A stretch of DNA of 64,000 nucleotides from Oxalobacteraceae bacterium OTU3CAMAD1. GTDB taxonomy: Bacteria; Pseudomonadota; Gammaproteobacteria; Burkholderiales; Burkholderiaceae_D. How positions within the stretch are numbered: position 1 is the first letter of the stretch; each line of letters opens with the position of its first letter. Positions 8,576-17,150 of the stretch are shown in pieces. The stretch spans positions 6,200,001 through 6,264,000 of the forward strand of contig CP099650.1 of NCBI GenBank assembly GCA_024123915.1, written 5' to 3'. The notes beneath the pieces were generated by a model. That model made no database searches. It saw only the letters and a list, made by a program, of their open reading frames with translations, and had not been told where the DNA came from. Position numbers and translations under genes: made by a program.

Positions 8576-9354
8576 CAAGAGAAGATGCCGGTGCCGACGC
8601 TGCGGCGCGACCCCGCCTTGGCGCTGCGCGTCGACGGTACCTGCTTGCGCAAGCGGTACAGCAATTCCTTGGTCGAACGCTGCAGGAAGGTCGGTTCGTC
8701 GTCCGGGTCGTCGCTGAACTCGGCGTCGGCCAGGTCGGCGCTGTGGCGGAACTCGGGGAACAGCTCGAACAGCGAGCGGTCCCAGCCGTCCTCCGACGCT
8801 TGCGCCAAGGCGATCGCCAGCGGCACGACGTCGTTGTCGGACGAGGTCTGGCCGGTCAGATATGGCCCCTTGGCGATGATCTCGCCGGCCACCTCCAGGA
8901 TTTCCTTCGGCGCCATCGAGAACAGGATGGCGAAGATGGTGGCGCCGTGGTCGGTCGCCGACGCGGCCTGCAGCAGCTCGCTGCGGCGCTCCTCGTCGTC
9001 GGTCGAGAACACCACGCCGTGCACGTGCGCGAACAGCGATTCGGCGATGCGCTCCGGGTCGTCCTCGATCAGGTCGTCCTGCCAGGTCGCGGCGAAGAAG
9101 GCCAGGCTGTCGGCCCAGGCCTTGGGCGGCACCAGCAGGGTCGCCAGCGACATCTTGCCGCCGTCGAAACCGGCCATGTGCAGCGCCGTCACTTGCGGCG
9201 GGATGTTGCTCAATACTTCCACCACCGCCAGGTCGCCGAACTGGTCGGCCGCTTCGGCGAAGGCTAGTTCGGCGTGGCCCAGCGAGCCGGCCAGCACCAG
9301 TTCGGTCACTTGCTTGCTCAGCGCGGGCAGATTGCTTTTGTTTTCGTCGGACAT
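8575..9354 (-). CDS. Conserved hypothetical protein, third gene of the J-domain operon
   Basis: A 259-residue soluble, acidic, helix-rich protein (for instance VTELVLAGSLGHAELAFAEAADQFG). Near the C-terminus an acidic linker (DAEFSDDPDDEPT) precedes a basic tail (LLYRLRKQVPSTRSAKAGSRRS). No known family or catalytic motif was recognised. An excellent ribosome site (AAGGAGG, 8 nt before ATG) supports this start. It follows the 165-residue gene by 3 bp and shares a base with the next gene, which marks a tightly coupled operon. Confidence 0.85.
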   Translation of the reverse strand: MSDENKSNLPALSKQVTELVLAGSLGHAELAFAEAADQFGDLAVVEVLSNIPPQVTALHMAGFDGGKMSLATLLVPPKAWADSLAFFAATWQDDLIEDDPERIAESLFAHVHGVVFSTDDEERRSELLQAASATDHGATIFAILFSMAPKEILEVAGEIIAKGPYLTGQTSSDNDVVPLAIALAQASEDGWDRSLFELFPEFRHSADLADAEFSDDPDDEPTFLQRSTKELLYRLRKQVPSTRSAKAGSRRSVGTGIFS

Positions 9355-9357
9355 GGT

Positions 9358-9855
9358 TTAATCCTCCTTGTCGAACATTTGGGCGAAGTCGTCGGTCGCG
9401 TTGTCTTCATCCTCGATATCGTCGCCGTCGTCGTTGGCCGACAGTTGTTCCAGCGATTGGTCGTCGTCGTCCCACTTGCGCGGATGCTTGAACAGGAAGG
9501 CGGTGATGATGGCCTGGCGCGCCAGTTCCGGCAGGTTTTCTTGCAGCGCCGCGTACATCTGTTGCGCCGCCTCGCCTTTGCACGAGGCCATCGCGAAGAC
9601 GCGGGCCGGGTCGCCGAACTCGTAGTCCTGGGCTTCGGCCAGCAGGCCTTTGGGGTCGCTGAACTCGATGTGGTCGACCAGGGCGAAGGCCAGCATGTTG
9701 ACATCCTCGATGCCGCCGCCGCTGGCGTACTCGGACACCAGCGCGTCGATCATGCGCTGGTAGTTCTTGCGGTCGGGCGGATCGCCCAGAATGCCTTCGA
9801 TCTGGCCTTCCAGTTCGCGCGATTGATAGGCGAATTCGGGGTGTACTTTTCTCAT
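9358..9855 (-). CDS. Conserved hypothetical acidic protein, second gene of the J-domain operon
   Basis: A 165-residue protein with a helical body (EFAYQSRELEGQIEGI, YQRMIDALVSEYA) and a strongly acidic C-terminal tail of about 35 residues rich in Asp and Glu (SANDDGDDIEDEDN). Acidic tails are common in proteins that dock to chaperones or mask nucleic-acid-binding surfaces, but nothing more specific can be said. It lies 99 bp after the J-domain gene, the gap being partly a REP-like repeat, and 3 bp before the next gene. Confidence 0.83.
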   Translation of the reverse strand: MRKVHPEFAYQSRELEGQIEGILGDPPDRKNYQRMIDALVSEYASGGGIEDVNMLAFALVDHIEFSDPKGLLAEAQDYEFGDPARVFAMASCKGEAAQQMYAALQENLPELARQAIITAFLFKHPRKWDDDDQSLEQLSANDDGDDIEDEDNATDDFAQMFDKED

Positions 9856-9908
9856 TGCTTGCTTTCGTTTTTCTTGCTGTCTATATATTTGAGCCGCTGG
9901 CGGCGCTT

Positions 9909-9945
9909 GGCGGATTACGGCGTGCCGCCTAATCCGCCCTACGTG
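9909..9945 (-). repeat. REP-like element, single copy, family A
   Basis: Read on the minus strand it begins CACGTAGGGCGGATTA and ends TAATCCGCC, forming a hairpin. It starts 9 nt after the stop codon of the J-domain gene and sits inside the operon. It belongs to a family seen at seven places in this window. Confidence 0.85.
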
Positions 9946-9954
9946 TTTCCGTGG

Positions 9955-10248
9955 TCACGCTGGCGGCAGGACGGTGCCGTGCAGATTGAACACCGAGCGC
10001 CATAACTGGTACGCTTCGGCTTCCGAATCGATGATGATGCGGTGGTTGACGCTTTGGTTGTATTCCTCGCGCTTGACCGGGTCCGACAGGATCTCGTAGG
10101 CTTTGGTGATGCTTTTGAAGCGCGCCTCGGCGCCGGGCGCCTGGTTGCGGTCCGGGTGGAAGCGCATCGCCAGCGAACGGTATATCTTTTTGATCTCGTC
10201 TTCGGTGGCGTTGGGCGCGATCCCCAGCGTGTTGTAGTGATTTTCCAT
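9955..10248 (-). CDS. Short J-domain (DnaJ-class) co-chaperone
   Basis: A 97-residue protein that is almost only a J domain: [24 protein letters not shown], the invariant HPD tripeptide in RFHPDRNQ, then [14 protein letters not shown] and KREEYN. It should stimulate DnaK ATPase. It lacks the Gly/Phe, zinc-finger and C-terminal substrate-binding regions of DnaJ, so substrate choice would come from its last 30 residues or from partner proteins, plausibly the three unknown proteins encoded next. The frame is open upstream to 10407, but the ATG at 10248 has GGAG nearby and matches the domain start. Confidence 0.9.
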   Translation of the reverse strand: MENHYNTLGIAPNATEDEIKKIYRSLAMRFHPDRNQAPGAEARFKSITKAYEILSDPVKREEYNQSVNHRIIIDSEAEAYQLWRSVFNLHGTVLPPA

Positions 10249-10414
10249 TTTGGAAACTCCGCGGCCATGTGCCGAAACAATTAAAGGCGAATTATACCCG
10301 TCGCACCAGCAGCTATCCCGGCCGGGCCGCCGCGTCGCAGCATTTCCCCTCAGCCCACGGAGGGGATACGGTAAAATGCCCTTTACACGAACTCTTGCAA
10401 AGCCCACTTTTCAG

Positions 10415-12181
<1,767 letters not shown>

Positions 12182-12198
12182 GGCGTTTAGCCTCCATG

Positions 12199-12235
12199 AA
12201 ACCGGTGCACCCCGCGAGGAGGCACCGGTTTTTTT
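12199..12235 (+). terminator. Rho-independent terminator of glnS
   Basis: AAACCGGTGC and GCACCGGTTT form a 10-bp stem around a 13-nt loop, followed by a run of T's, 18 bp after the glnS stop. Confidence 0.9.
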
Positions 12236-12288
12236 CATCCCCACGCGTGAACAACGTCCTGGACAAATGGCGTTTTTAATAAAATTAC

Positions 12289-12318
12289 TTGACTCGCATG
12301 AGTAATATTTTCTATATT
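12289..12318 (+). promoter_or_regulatory. Candidate sigma-70 promoter of the histidine kinase gene
   Basis: TTGACT and TATATT are separated by 18 bp, in an AT-rich stretch after the glnS terminator and 46 bp before the kinase ATG. The motifs are each one base off consensus. This is prediction by eye. Confidence 0.45.
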
Positions 12319-12363
12319 CAGGCAGGGCGAAATATGACAGAAGTTGCTTGAAAGGCAAACGCA

Positions 12364-14220
12364 ATGGAGGTACTGCTGGCACAGCGACAAATGTTTTCCC
12401 CGCCCAAATCCGTCTGGTGGGCGGGCATCATGCTGTCCCTGGGCGTGGGTGCGCTGTGCTATGTGGCCGCCTATAAAATGGTCGAGTACGACGCCGGCGA
12501 ACGCTTCATGCACCAGGCGCGCAACGCGCAGTACCACATCAGCTCCCGCATCGACACCTATGCCGACGTGCTGCGCGCCACGGCCAGCTATTTCGACGCC
12601 AGCGACAAGGTCGAACGCGAAGACTTCCACCGCTTTGTGCGCGGACTGAAACTGTCGACCCAGTTTCCCGCGCTCGTCAGCATCAACTTCGCGGAGTACA
12701 TCACCGAAGCGCAGCGCGAGAATTTCGAAAAGGTATCGCGGCACAGCGGCGACGGCACCCCCAACGGCTATCCCGACTATGTCATCCAGCCGACCGGCCG
12801 CCGCGCCGACTATTCCGTCATCACGATGATCGAGCCGATCGCGGCGTTCCGCTGGCGGGTCGGCCTGGACATCACGCACAAGCCGCCGGTGGCGCAGGCC
12901 CTGGCCAACGCGCGCGACACCGGCGAGATCAGCACCTCCGGCAAGCAGATCGACATGGACAGCTTCGGCCAGGGCGGCGGCATGGCGATCCGCCTGCCGC
13001 TATACCGCAAGGATATGCCGCTGACCAATGTCCAGGAGCGCCGCGCCGCCTACCGGGGTTCGGTCGGCATCGGTTTCAGCGTGCCGCGCCTGGTGCAATT
13101 GGCGATGGACCAGATGCAGGTGCGCGACGTGCGCCTGCGCCTGTACGACGGCGGCGAGAGCAGCGACCGTTCCTCGGCCTCGTCGGCGCCCACTTTATTA
13201 TTCGACAACAAGGTCAACGGCGGCGAGAACGTGCGTGCGGCCGACCAGTTCGGCATCGTGCTGCCGCTGATGTTCAACGGCCGCCAGTGGCATGCCCACT
13301 TCAGCGCGCCCAAGGCGGCCTGGTCGAGCCGCTTCGACCTGTTCCTGCCGTGGCTGGCCATGTTGAGCGGTTTTATCGGCTCGCTGCTGTTCTACCTGCT
13401 GATCCACACGCTGTCGTCGTCGCGCATGCGGGCGATCAAGATGGCCAAGGTCATGACCAAGGAATTGCGCGACAGCCAGGCCAAGCTGCAGCAGTCGCAC
13501 CACAAGCTGCGCCGGCTGGCCGCGCACGCCGACCAGATCAAGGAGCAGGAACGCAAGCGCATCGCCCGTGAAATCCATGACGACCTGGGCCAGAACCTGC
13601 TGGTGCTGCGCATCGAGGCGGACATGCTGGCCACCCGTACCCGCCACCGCCATCCGCGCCTGCACGCCCGCGCGAAAAGCACGCTCAGCCAGATCGACAG
13701 CACCATCAAAAGCGTGCGCCACATCATCAACGACCTGCGTCCGAACGTGCTGGACCTGGGCCTGAACGCCGCCGTCGAATGGCAAATCGCCCAGTTCCGC
13801 CAGCGCTCCGGCATGGTGTGCGAGCTGATCGAGCACCAGCGCGACATCCGCATCGACGACCATTGCGCCACCGCCTTCTTCCGCGTGCTGCAGGAATCGC
13901 TGAGCAACATCGTCCAGCACGCGCACGCCAGCCTGGTGCGGGTGGAATTGCGGCAGGCCGGCGGCATGCTGAGCATGACCATTACCGACAACGGCGTCGG
14001 CATGCGGGCGAGCAATCGCAACAAGGTGGGTTCGTTCGGCCTGGTCGGCATCGAGGAACGCATCAGCTTGCTCGGAGGCGTCTGCTCCATCATCGGCAGC
14101 CCGAACGCCGGCACCACGGTCGCCATCTCGGTGCCGATCGACCACGTTCCCCCGCCTTCCAACGACGATATCAACGACATCAACGACGCCGGTCACCTGA
14201 CCGCCAACGTCATCGCCTGA
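12364..14220 (+). CDS. CHASE-domain sensor histidine kinase, NarL/UhpB-type (HisKA_3, HATPase_c)
   Basis: A 618-residue membrane kinase. A transmembrane helix (about 17-35) precedes an extracytoplasmic CHASE domain (about 45-270; DTYADVLRATASYFDAS is typical) and a second helix at about 325-345. A short coiled coil leads into HisKA_3 with the phosphorylation site ERKRIAREIHDDLGQNL (His in REIHDD). The ATPase domain has FFRVLQESLSNIVQHAHAS, DNGVGM and GSFGLVGIEERISLLGG. Kinases of this class pair with LuxR/NarL-type response regulators, and none is adjacent, so it is an orphan here. CHASE domains sense small extracellular molecules. The next gene has NarL-like palindromes upstream. Confidence 0.94.
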   Translation: MEVLLAQRQMFSPPKSVWWAGIMLSLGVGALCYVAAYKMVEYDAGERFMHQARNAQYHISSRIDTYADVLRATASYFDASDKVEREDFHRFVRGLKLSTQFPALVSINFAEYITEAQRENFEKVSRHSGDGTPNGYPDYVIQPTGRRADYSVITMIEPIAAFRWRVGLDITHKPPVAQALANARDTGEISTSGKQIDMDSFGQGGGMAIRLPLYRKDMPLTNVQERRAAYRGSVGIGFSVPRLVQLAMDQMQVRDVRLRLYDGGESSDRSSASSAPTLLFDNKVNGGENVRAADQFGIVLPLMFNGRQWHAHFSAPKAAWSSRFDLFLPWLAMLSGFIGSLLFYLLIHTLSSSRMRAIKMAKVMTKELRDSQAKLQQSHHKLRRLAAHADQIKEQERKRIAREIHDDLGQNLLVLRIEADMLATRTRHRHPRLHARAKSTLSQIDSTIKSVRHIINDLRPNVLDLGLNAAVEWQIAQFRQRSGMVCELIEHQRDIRIDDHCATAFFRVLQESLSNIVQHAHASLVRVELRQAGGMLSMTITDNGVGMRASNRNKVGSFGLVGIEERISLLGGVCSIIGSPNAGTTVAISVPIDHVPPPSNDDINDINDAGHLTANVIA

Positions 14221-14252
14221 TCCCCCTCCGGTTTACCCCGTGGCTGGCTAGG

Positions 14253-14280
14253 ACAAGTCAGCGACTTGTAGGAATTTCCT
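14253..14280. promoter_or_regulatory. Two adjoining palindromes upstream of the Cys-repeat gene
   Basis: ACAAGTC-AGC-GACTTGT (14253-14269) directly abuts AGGAA-T-TTCCT (14270-14280). Both are perfect inverted repeats and lie just before the FNR box, in the position of additional regulator sites. LuxR/NarL-type regulators bind short palindromes like these, so the orphan kinase system is one candidate. This is inference. Confidence 0.4.
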
Positions 14281-14288
14281 CAGCAACA

Positions 14289-14337
14289 TTGATAAATATC
14301 AAATGTGAAGAAGCAAAGTTAGGCAAAAATCAATTTG
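14289..14337 (+). promoter_or_regulatory. Perfect FNR/ANR box and class II promoter of the Cys-repeat gene
   Basis: TTGATAAATATCAA (14289-14302) matches the FNR consensus TTGAT-N4-ATCAA exactly. Its centre is 14295.5. A class II promoter would then start near 14337 with its -10 at 14325-14330, where AAAAAT is found (4 of 6 matches to TATAAT). This leaves a 43-nt leader with the GAGGAG ribosome site before the ATG at 14380. Expression is therefore predicted to rise at low oxygen. Confidence 0.65.
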
Positions 14338-14379
14338 CTCGCAATGTTTCTTAACCCGTATCAATTAGAGGAGATGTCC

Positions 14380-15330
14380 ATGAACGTCATCAACGCCCTG
14401 GATCTGGACCCCATCAAGGTCAAGCTGATGCATAAAGAATCCGGCGAAGGCTGGTCGCTGGAACATGTTAACGCTATCGAGTTGGAATATCGCCGGTTCC
14501 TGACGCTGATGAAAAAATACCCCCACGAACAGACCTCGCCGCTGGTCGACGTGGACACGTTCTGGCACTACCACATCCTCGATACGATGAAGTACGCCGC
14601 CGATTGCGAGGCCGTGTTCGGCTACTTCCTGCACCACTTCCCGTACGTCGGCATGCGCGGCGAGGAAGACGAAGCGGCGCTGGCGCGCATCGGGCAGCGG
14701 ATGAAGGAACTGTACGAAGCGGAATTCGGCGAGGCCTATGTGCGTCCGGCCAAGCGTGCCTTCGAAGGCGCCACCCAAGCCAACGCCTTCTGCGGCTCGC
14801 CTGAAAAGCAGGCCAACGCCTTCTGCGGTTCGCCTGAAAAGCAGGCCAACGCCTTCTGCGGCTCCCCTGAGAAACAGGCCAACGCCTTCTGCGGCTCCCC
14901 TGAAAAGCAGGCCAACGCCTTCTGCGGCTCCCCTGAGAAACAGGCCAACGCCTTCTGCGGCTCGCCTGAAAAGCAGGCCAACGCGTTTTGTGGCTCGCCA
15001 GAAAAGCAGGCAAACGCCTTCTGCGGCTCGCCAGAGAAACAAGCGAACGCGTTTTGTGGCAGCCCAGAAAAACAAGCCAACGCATTTTGTGGCTCGCCAG
15101 AAAAGCAGGCCAACGCGTTTTGTGGAAGCCCAGAGAAGCAAGCCAATGCGTTTTGCGGCTCTCCTGAGAAGCAAGCCAACGCATTTTGCGGTTCGCCTGA
15201 GAAGCAAGCCAACGCGTTTTGCGGCTCTCCCGAAGAGAAAGTCGCTTTTTGCGGCAGCCCAGAGAAGGCAGTAGCCGCCAAAGTCCCGAACCAGTCCGGC
15301 CTGTTCAGCGGCCGTCCAACCCTGAGCTAA
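14380..15330 (+). CDS. GRDP-like domain protein with a 14-fold QANAFCGSPEK repeat tail
   Basis: A 316-residue protein. Residues 1-130 form a conserved-looking domain with VDVDTFWHYHILDTMKYA, a DCEAVFGYF segment, HHFPYVGMRG and the following helix. This WHxH...DC...G...HH pattern resembles glycine-rich-domain-containing proteins (GRDP-like, PF07173) and could bind a metal. Residues 133-286 are 14 in-register units QANAFCGSPEK (the last ends in E), followed by a 10-residue degenerate unit KVAFCGSPEK and a short tail. That gives 15 FCGSPE motifs, one Cys each. The start is ATG 14380, because GAGGAG abuts the ATG at 14374 but is 6 nt from this one. No signal peptide and no recognisable peptide-modifying enzyme next door. 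Candidates are a multi-core precursor peptide, a metal-binding or redox array, or a structural tail; function unknown. Confidence 0.92.
   Translation: MNVINALDLDPIKVKLMHKESGEGWSLEHVNAIELEYRRFLTLMKKYPHEQTSPLVDVDTFWHYHILDTMKYAADCEAVFGYFLHHFPYVGMRGEEDEAALARIGQRMKELYEAEFGEAYVRPAKRAFEGATQANAFCGSPEKQANAFCGSPEKQANAFCGSPEKQANAFCGSPEKQANAFCGSPEKQANAFCGSPEKQANAFCGSPEKQANAFCGSPEKQANAFCGSPEKQANAFCGSPEKQANAFCGSPEKQANAFCGSPEKQANAFCGSPEKQANAFCGSPEEKVAFCGSPEKAVAAKVPNQSGLFSGRPTLS
14776..15267 (+). repeat. 33-bp coding tandem repeat, 14 units plus a degenerate 30-bp unit
   Basis: Units start every 33 bp from 14776 to 15205 and encode QANAFCGSPEK. All 14 keep the first ten residues identical, while codons differ: Ser is TCG, TCC, TCT or AGC, Phe TTC or TTT, Cys TGC or TGT, Gln CAA or CAG. 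Units 1-6 are nearly identical in DNA, and units 3 and 5 are exactly identical, which suggests recent 66-bp duplications at the 5' side. Units 7-14 are older and more diverged. Confidence 0.97.
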
Positions 15331-15367
15331 GACAACCTGCGACCACAAAGCCAAGCGTCATCTAAAC

Positions 15368-15400
15368 CACGTAGGGCGGATTAGCGAAGCGTAATCCGCC
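15368..15400 (+). repeat. REP-like element, single copy, family A
   Basis: CACGTAGGGCGGATTA, then a short GCGAAGC loop and TAATCCGCC, 37 nt after the stop of the Cys-repeat gene and before a co-directional small gene. The rest of the 15331-15509 gap shows nothing further that I can name. Confidence 0.85.
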
Positions 15401-15509
15401 ATCTGTGGCCCCCCGATGACGCGCGCGGTCACCAAAAACAAGCAACACCAGCAGGCGGCATGATTAAATAAGTGGCATACTCTGAACTCCACCGTCCTGG
15501 GAGCTCATC

Positions 15510-15710
15510 ATGGCCGTCAATTCAGTCGCCTCAAACAGCGCCGCAGTCCAATCAACGCCACCGCCGCGTCAAGCGGAGCCGGTGCAGGCCGCGCCAAAGC
15601 CTGCCGAGCAAGCGGCGCCACCGGCACCGCCGCCACAGCAAGCGGCACCCGCTCCAACCGTGAACAGCAACGGCCAGCGCATCGGCACGACGATCAACAC
15701 GACAGCGTAA
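15510..15710 (+). CDS. Small Ala/Pro/Gln-rich protein of unknown function
   Basis: 66 residues. The N-terminus is MAVNSVASNSAAV, the middle is low-complexity Ala/Pro/Gln, and the C-terminus TVNSNGQRIGTTINTTA looks like a compact beta hairpin and is the part most likely to be conserved. GGGAG lies 8 nt before the ATG. The N-terminus resembles in style those of the DUF5610 protein (25.1 kb) and the 515-residue unknown (42.7 kb). A terminator follows. It is probably a real gene, but composition alone cannot prove it. Confidence 0.6.
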   Translation: MAVNSVASNSAAVQSTPPPRQAEPVQAAPKPAEQAAPPAPPPQQAAPAPTVNSNGQRIGTTINTTA

Positions 15711-15752
15711 GCAAAACCAAGCGGGCCGACCAAAACCGGACCCACCAAAGAA

Positions 15753-15792
15753 AACGGCGCGTTACCGAGAGGTGCGCGCCGTTGTCTTTTTT
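15753..15792 (+). terminator. Rho-independent terminator after the small Ala/Pro-rich gene
   Basis: AACGGCGCG and CGCGCCGTT form a 9-bp stem with a 13-nt loop followed by GTCTTTTTT. It lies between convergent genes and could act weakly in the other direction as well. Confidence 0.8.
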
Positions 15793-15804
15793 GTTGGTCG
15801 CCTA

Positions 15805-16044
15805 TCAGGCCGCCATCAGTTCGCGCAGCTCGCGGATGCTGAAATCGCTGATCTCGTGCATACGGATCAGGATGGTTGCACCAATCGGGAGGGTATTGTG
15901 GCGAATTTTGCTGATGACTGGAGGTGCTACTTCCAGGGCGCGCGACAACGCAGCATCGTTTTTCAGTTGCAGCTTTTCGATGATGGCGTCGAGGACGCGG
16001 TTCGGATTGTAGGTTGGGGATGCGGTGATTTCTTTGATAGACAT
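15805..16044 (-). CDS. Small helix-turn-helix protein, Cro/CI-like
   Basis: A 79-residue protein. LKNDAALSRALEVAPPVISKIR has the spacing of a helix-turn-helix (small residue, turn, recognition helix SKIRHNT), followed by two helices ILIRMHEISDFSIRELREL. This is a common layout of small lambda-repressor-like regulators or adaptors in this bacterial family. The start was placed at the ATG 16044, which begins MSIKEITASPTYNPN; no convincing ribosome site precedes it. It has no obvious target nearby. Confidence 0.75.
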   Translation of the reverse strand: MSIKEITASPTYNPNRVLDAIIEKLQLKNDAALSRALEVAPPVISKIRHNTLPIGATILIRMHEISDFSIRELRELMAA

Positions 16045-16077
16045 AATGTTTAAGTAGGTTCGTGGCCGCTTTCGCAA

Positions 16078-16313
16078 AAAAACGACACATGGGTAAATAA
16101 AATTTTTAGCTCAATTACCAGTGAAGCACTACAAAACGCGAACGTTTATGCCGGTTTTTAGTGCCTAGCCGCGATAATACACGTTTTTGTTAACGAACGG
16201 CTAACCCGAGCTGTTTTTGTGTGAGATTTTGATAGATTTTACACCTATTTCTTATGCTAGTAAGAAATTTGTTGCAAGAAAAGGTATAAAACATTGTAAA
16301 GATTTGTAGCAAC
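16078..16313. other. AT-rich intergenic region
   Basis: 236 bp, clearly AT-richer than its surroundings, between two minus-strand genes. It must contain the promoter of the small helix-turn-helix gene and the end of the next transcript. I see no clear terminator, repeat or RNA motif in it. Confidence 0.4.
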
Positions 16314-16559
16314 TCAGTTGGAACGGCTGAGGCCGGAGGCGAGGAAACACCATTCGACGGCCATCAAAGTAGCCAGTTGCGCAATGGTGCTTGGGAGGAA
16401 GATCGTCGAGGTCGAGCCGAAGCCCGCACTGCTGGACGCGCAGCGCCAGCCCAACTGACGACGGATTTCTTCCGGCGTCGGTGGCGGACGGCGGTCGCAC
16501 TCACGCAACTGCATGTAGGCACGGACCTGCTCTTTGGTCGGATGCAAAGTGGCTGGCAT
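16314..16559 (-). CDS. Small conserved protein of unknown function
   Basis: 81 residues. The N-terminal half (LHPTKEQVRAYMQLRECDRRPPPTPEEIRRQLGW) is well structured in pattern, with two predicted helices separated by a Pro-rich turn. The second half is more hydrophobic (IFLPSTIAQLATLMAVEWCFLA). A strong ribosome site AAGAGGAG lies 8 nt before the ATG, the best evidence that it is translated. The 282 bp upstream (16560-16841) hold its promoter and that of the divergent small gene; a TTGACA at 16644 has no good partner -10. Confidence 0.62.
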   Translation of the reverse strand: MPATLHPTKEQVRAYMQLRECDRRPPPTPEEIRRQLGWRCASSSAGFGSTSTIFLPSTIAQLATLMAVEWCFLASGLSRSN

Positions 16560-16841
16560 ACGCGAGCTCCTCTTAGAGATAACAACAATATCGCATCAAG
16601 CGCCGCTTTTTTTGATGCGCGTCAAGCAAGTCATCTTAATAGTTTGACACAGAAAGCTGACATCGGGCTTGCACTGGTATAAGTCTCAGTCTCTTTTTAC
16701 ACCTTTTTGCTGGGCAACTACAAGCGCCGCCCCGCTACTATGTGCGAGTACCAACGCTCGACATGATCTGGTCGTTTAAAATGACGTTTTTCCCGCCTCT
16801 GGCCGGACCAACAACCGCAATCCAACAACACTAAGGCGCCC

Positions 16842-17093
16842 ATGACCTACGAAGAATTCCTCGATGAGGTAACCACCCTGCTGCACGAGCTCTACGACCT
16901 CGACGACGCGGCCGCGATCAAGCTGGTGGTCGACGCCCAGGACGCCGATTATTTTGTCGCGCACGACGACAAGGAAGAGATGCGCACGGTTGAACAGGCG
17001 AAGAAAGACGCCACCGCGCTCTACGAAGCGAAGCAAAACCGCAATCAGACCCAGCGCAAGCAGCAGTTGCGCAAAGTGCAGCAGAAGAAGTAA
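16842..17093 (+). CDS. Small charged helical protein of unknown function
   Basis: 83 residues: an acidic N-terminal half (TYEEFLDEVTTLLHELYDLDDAAAIKLVV) and a basic Gln/Lys-rich helical tail (NRNQTQRKQQLRKVQQKK). The split in charge suggests a small nucleic-acid or partner-binding protein. The start is the only ATG that keeps the acidic helix intact. No family recognised. Confidence 0.68.
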   Translation: MTYEEFLDEVTTLLHELYDLDDAAAIKLVVDAQDADYFVAHDDKEEMRTVEQAKKDATALYEAKQNRNQTQRKQQLRKVQQKK

Positions 17094-17105
17094 GCAAAAG
17101 TACGC

Positions 17106-17144
17106 AAAAACCGGGCGGCCATGCCTTGTCCACCTTGCCGCCCG
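17106..17144 (-). terminator. Rho-independent terminator of the SDR-like gene
   Basis: On the minus strand CGGGCGGC and GCCGCCCG form an 8-bp stem with a 17-nt loop, followed by GTTTTTGC, directly after the stop of the 17151-18053 gene. Confidence 0.6.
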
Positions 17145-17150
17145 CCGACC

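Noticed and set aside
14776..15267. CRISPR-like array of 33-bp repeats
   Set aside because: The repeats are contiguous with no spacers, in frame with the coding sequence, and differ only at synonymous sites; they encode the peptide repeat.
14736..15281. Minus-strand frame with a repeated FSGEPQNALAC-like unit
   Set aside because: It is the mirror of the Cys-repeat gene; the repeat makes any frame open. The plus strand has the ribosome site, promoter and synonymous pattern.
16252..16500. Alternative minus-strand frame over the 81-residue small gene
   Set aside because: The 16314-16559 frame has a strong ribosome site and an ordered N-terminal part; this one has neither.
14380..17093. A complete RiPP gene cluster around the Cys-repeat gene
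   Set aside because: The neighbouring genes are a kinase and small unknown proteins. No radical SAM, YcaO, MNIO, lanthionine or protease gene is visible, so only the precursor-like structure can be reported.
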